This document shows, one piece after another, positions 60,783 to 64,000 of a stretch of DNA of 64,000 bases. Within the stretch, counting starts at the first letter, position 1. Each line of letters opens with the position of its first letter. Both the position numbers and the translations under genes were made by a program. The notes below the pieces were generated by a model. The model saw nothing but the letters and a program-made list of their open reading frames with translations. It did no database searches and was not told the DNA's origin. The DNA is from Seriola aureovittata (Eukaryota; Chordata; Actinopteri; Carangiformes; Carangidae), in contig NC_079373.1 of NCBI RefSeq assembly GCF_021018895.1, forward strand, positions 11,070,501-11,134,500, read 5' to 3'.

Positions 60783-61265
60783 CTGTCATTAGAAAGTATC
60801 AAAAGTTATATTAACAGTCACCGCCCAGAAAATTACAGTTCTCTTTTACATCGCAGGTAAACATGGACCATACACAAAACAAAAGAGATGAGTCAAAGAC
60901 TATGACACCATAGGGTGTGTTACAGATCAGGGGGGCTGAGTCTGACAGTGACAGAGATGACAAGTGAAAAAAGACGAAACACATTAGATGTTTAGTTTAT
61001 TAAGCTGTTGATTTTCTGCTGAGGCAGAAAGTGTTCCCTAGAAGTGAGGGGACGTTTTGCATGAGTTTCCTCAAAACAGAATTTAATTTGCTGTATGTTG
61101 TGATTCAGTGGTAGTGCTGGCTTATTTTAGGATGTTGCAACATTTCGCTGATGAGTCACTCGCTCAGCACAGTAAAATATCTGAGCAGCTGTTTTACTGA
61201 ATTCCCAGCCCAGTTCAGGAGAAGTGAGTGGCAGGAATCAACCTAAACGTTATTGACTCAGAGCA

Positions 61266-61478
61266 GTGTGTGTGTCTGTGTGTGTGTGTGTGTGTGCGTC
61301 AGAGAAAGTGATCACATGAGAGAGTGAGAGTACCACCCTTGTTCCACCCACTGTCTTCTGCGTCAAGAATCAACTGTCCGTCTGCTGCCCGCCACACATG
61401 GCCAAGCATAAAGATGTGTGTGGATATACACACATATGTATATATATATATATATGTGTGTGGATATACACACATATG

Positions 61479-61539
<61 letters not shown>

Positions 61540-61566
61540 GTGTATATATATGTATATGTATATATG
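61266..61566. repeat. GT/TA simple repeats with a duplicated GTGTGGATATACACAC unit
   Basis: After a GT run at about 61266-61298, the unit GTGTGTGGATATACACAC + ATATGTATATATATATATAT occurs twice in tandem at about 61418-61495, followed by long TA/TG tracts. The open frames on both strands across it are artefacts. Confidence 0.9.
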
Positions 61567-62289
61567 GATCTTAGTGCTCAAGCAATACAGTGGCAACCCT
61601 TCCCTTTTGCCACAAACTGAGCTTTTGACAAAGGTGACAAAATTACAGAGCTGACCACAAAGCGTTGTTTTAACACCACATAGACTTATATGATGTTTCA
61701 TATGTTATATACGCTATACATGAGCAAATATATATTAATTTTGTTTAACAAAAACAAATTCACAAACAAAGAAATGTGAAAATACTATGTTTGAAGTCAT
61801 TTAGGCCACAAAGATTTAGGTCCAACTGCTCGTTAGACAACCAGATAGAATTATTTTGTTTCTGTTTATGTCAACACCAATCACAGATGTAGAGCAAATA
61901 GAATAATTATATTCAACTGTGTTTTACAGATGGGGTCTCTGAGACTCCAAACATGTCATTTCCTGTAGTGGACTGCTGAAACAAGACATCAGTTCAAAAT
62001 CCTGTTCATGGAAAAAACAAGTCATTAAGAATGAAGCTAACGAAACCAATGTTAAATATGTTTTGAGCTGTGAAACGGGGCCTGGACTCTCCAGGATGCC
62101 AATCAGAACATGGGGGTAAAGACCTAGTGCAGATCTCTTAACCAGTTGGAGATGAGATAAACAAATGTTGCTGATCCCAAAATATAAAGAGTAGCAGTAA
62201 ATGAGGCAGGTGGATATGAAGGTATGGGTTTGGAGCTGACTGTCTGGATTTGATGACCTGATTTATTTGTTTGTTGAACACATGTGACT

Positions 62290-62640
62290 GCTGAACATTT
62301 CATGGATTTTTAATATGCTGCTGTAACAGCCTCCACTCCTCTGGGAAGACTTTTGGTTGCAGAGATTTCCTTCCATTCAGCCTCATGAGCATCACAGAGG
62401 TTGGACACTGATGTCAGCTGATAAGGCCCGCTGGGTCTCAGTCCGCATTGCAGTTCATAACACAGGTGCTGCAGGAAGTTCTGTGCAGGTCACACACCAC
62501 ACCAAACCTGGCTTTGTGCACAGGGACATTGTCATGACAGGAAAGGGGGCTTCCCCAGACTGTTGTCACAACGTTGAGCAGAACACACTACAGTCTAAAT
62601 ATGACTGTGTACTGCAGCATTAAGATTTCCCTCAACTGGA
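62290..62640 (-). pseudogene. Tc1-like transposase fragment
   Basis: Read on the minus strand, CHDNVPVHKARFG corresponds to the HDNAPxHxA motif around the second catalytic aspartate of Tc1-like transposases, preceded by a GNLNAAVY-like stretch. After a deletion, an EWKEIS-like segment and a short C-terminal trace follow. Stops, frameshifts and truncation show it is inactive. Confidence 0.7.
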
Positions 62641-63328
62641 GCATGAACATGAAGTGTATGTGGGCATATAATTATATCATTATATCTAGAAAAGTACTTA
62701 CGATTACGATTGTGGTTAATTTTTCCAGACTTTGTATGCATTTATTATTATGTTTATTATGTTAGTACTTTCGGCTATGATACTATTTTTTCAGTTTACC
62801 AAAGTACACAGCCGTCAGCAACCCAAAATATGGAAAATGAAACTGTATAAAATGTACAAATCTGGTGATATACTGTACCACAAAACATTATTTTAGAACA
62901 GTTCACGGATATAAAGAAAATATTGTTTATACATATAAATATCACTGACAAATGTAAGAAATACAAAAATAATAGTTTATTTACATGTAAAGTGATCTTA
63001 AACAGCTAAATGTTATAATTAAAGGTTTTTAAAAAAACGTCTACTGACATAAATGAAATACTGCGTGAAAGCCCTACATCAGCAGTTTCTCAGCTTATCT
63101 CTACATGACACATAAAAAGTCATGTTACTATAAATAAAACCGGTAAACTGTTCACCCTTGAATAGACAGACTCTACAGGATTACACCTAATAAGGTAAAC
63201 TGTACTGAAAAATCTTCATTCATATCTGCTCGGTACACTGAGCTAAGACTATTTCAGTCTAATCCAACAGTCCTGCAATAAATCTTCCCTTCATGAAGGT
63301 TATGATGTTCCGTTTTTACGGAAAGTTT

Positions 63329-63391
63329 TTAGAAAGGTGTAGATTTAGTTGTAGGGTTATTCTGGAGGCTGTTGAACTGCTTTGCATTGTG
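63329..63391 (-). CDS. Candidate terminal exon of a gene beyond the right edge
   Basis: A strong acceptor (TTCTGTTTCTTCCCCTCAG) precedes 20 codons and a TAA: HNAKQFNSLQNNPTTKSTPF, phase 0. If real, it is the last exon of a minus-strand gene whose other exons lie mainly past 64 kb. I do not recognise the peptide. TTTATT at about 62975 (AATAAA on the minus strand) could end its 3' UTR. Confidence 0.35.
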   Translation of the reverse strand, partial: HNAKQFNSLQNNPTTKSTPF

Positions 63392-64000
63392 CTGAGGGGA
63401 AGAAACAGAAGTCACTGAGTAAACGAGAGAAGAGGGGTCATGTTTATGTGTTTATGTGTTGTGTGGCTTCTTCTTTTAATTGTCACACTCACCGTTTTGG
63501 AGTTTGATTTAACAAAGTTTTATTTCTAAAATATCTTTCCAGTAACCATGCATCATGAAACAAAACAGCGATTGAGCGTGGTGGGCATCCTGACACGTGA
63601 CATCATGGATCAAGAGCTAGTCCTCTGATGAGCAGGTAAACCTGTTGGCAGAACAAACACGTGTGTCCTGGGTGTGTCCGCAGCCACAGTGCTAGAAATA
63701 CAGGTGAGTTGAGATTTTAGTGTATTCAACCCTGCTGCTGTGGGGAAGATTGTGCTGATTGAGCAAGAGGGGTGTCACATCACACATCACACTGCCCCCC
63801 TGTGGTGACATGAGGCAAATACAGCAGGCTGAAATAAGTGATGTATCAGAGGGAAGCTGAGAGTTGTACAGATCAAGCAGCTCACTGTAAGACTGAGGAC
63901 TGACACAGTTAATGTTCAACAGACAAACACTGAATCTCCCAGTGAAGAATCTCACTGAGAGGAAACGAGATACTTCACTTGAGGATATGGCTTGTTATGA

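Larger units (their letters stand above)
58521..64000. other. Repeat-rich region upstream of PKP3
   Basis: Apart from the SINE, the Tc1 fragment, the simple repeats and the two candidate exons listed separately, I see no gene here. The frame at 63692-63955 on the minus strand shows no domain and overlaps a CCACAGGGGGGCAG-type motif common in fish UTRs and intergenic DNA. Confidence 0.5.

Noticed and set aside
63692..63955. Minus-strand ORF of 87 codons with a possible acceptor
   Set aside because: No donor-supported exon, no family match, and it contains a motif typical of fish non-coding DNA.

Overview
This window is vertebrate nuclear DNA, most likely from a percomorph teleost. The evidence is multi-exon genes with GT-AG introns, long microsatellites of (TCTA)n, (CA)n and (ATC)n, relics of Tc1-like transposons, a tRNA-derived SINE, a LINE fragment, and several dispersed repeats I recognise from ray-finned fish. 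I saw nothing bacterial or viral.

Layout: (1) about 1-15.3 kb, minus strand: anoctamin-5 (ANO5/TMEM16E), 5' part complete, 3' exons lost off the left edge. (2) 15.3-18.7 kb: divergent intergenic region. (3) 18.75-30.6 kb, plus strand: complete anoctamin-9 (ANO9), 24 coding exons, 769 residues. (4) 33.34-34.92 kb, minus strand: an unrecognised intronless 525-codon ORF built largely of 11-residue repeats. (5) 36.27-41.59 kb, plus strand: SIGIRR in its two-Ig fish form (DIGIRR-like), 10 coding exons, 524 residues. (6) 43.91-57.80 kb, minus strand: complete plakophilin-3 (PKP3), 13 coding exons, 830 residues. (7) 57.8-64 kb: PKP3 upstream DNA, rich in repeats, with two isolated candidate exons on the minus strand.

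The order ANO9 > SIGIRR > < PKP3 matches human 11p15.5, including orientation. That supports all three names. The unrecognised repeat ORF sits in the ANO9-SIGIRR gap, where I know of no human gene. The genes do not form one pathway: ANO5 and ANO9 are TMEM16 membrane proteins, SIGIRR restrains IL-1/TLR signalling, and PKP3 is a desmosomal armadillo protein. The last three are prominent in epithelia.

Most notable: the intronless hendecad-repeat ORF with four identical TGACATCA-type octamers just upstream; a tandem pair of homologous, probably mutually exclusive exons in ANO5; and two GC-AG introns required by homology, one in ANO5 and one in SIGIRR. Exon boundaries were read by eye from splice consensus, reading-frame continuity and recalled mammalian proteins. 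All three complete multi-exon models have coding lengths divisible by three.
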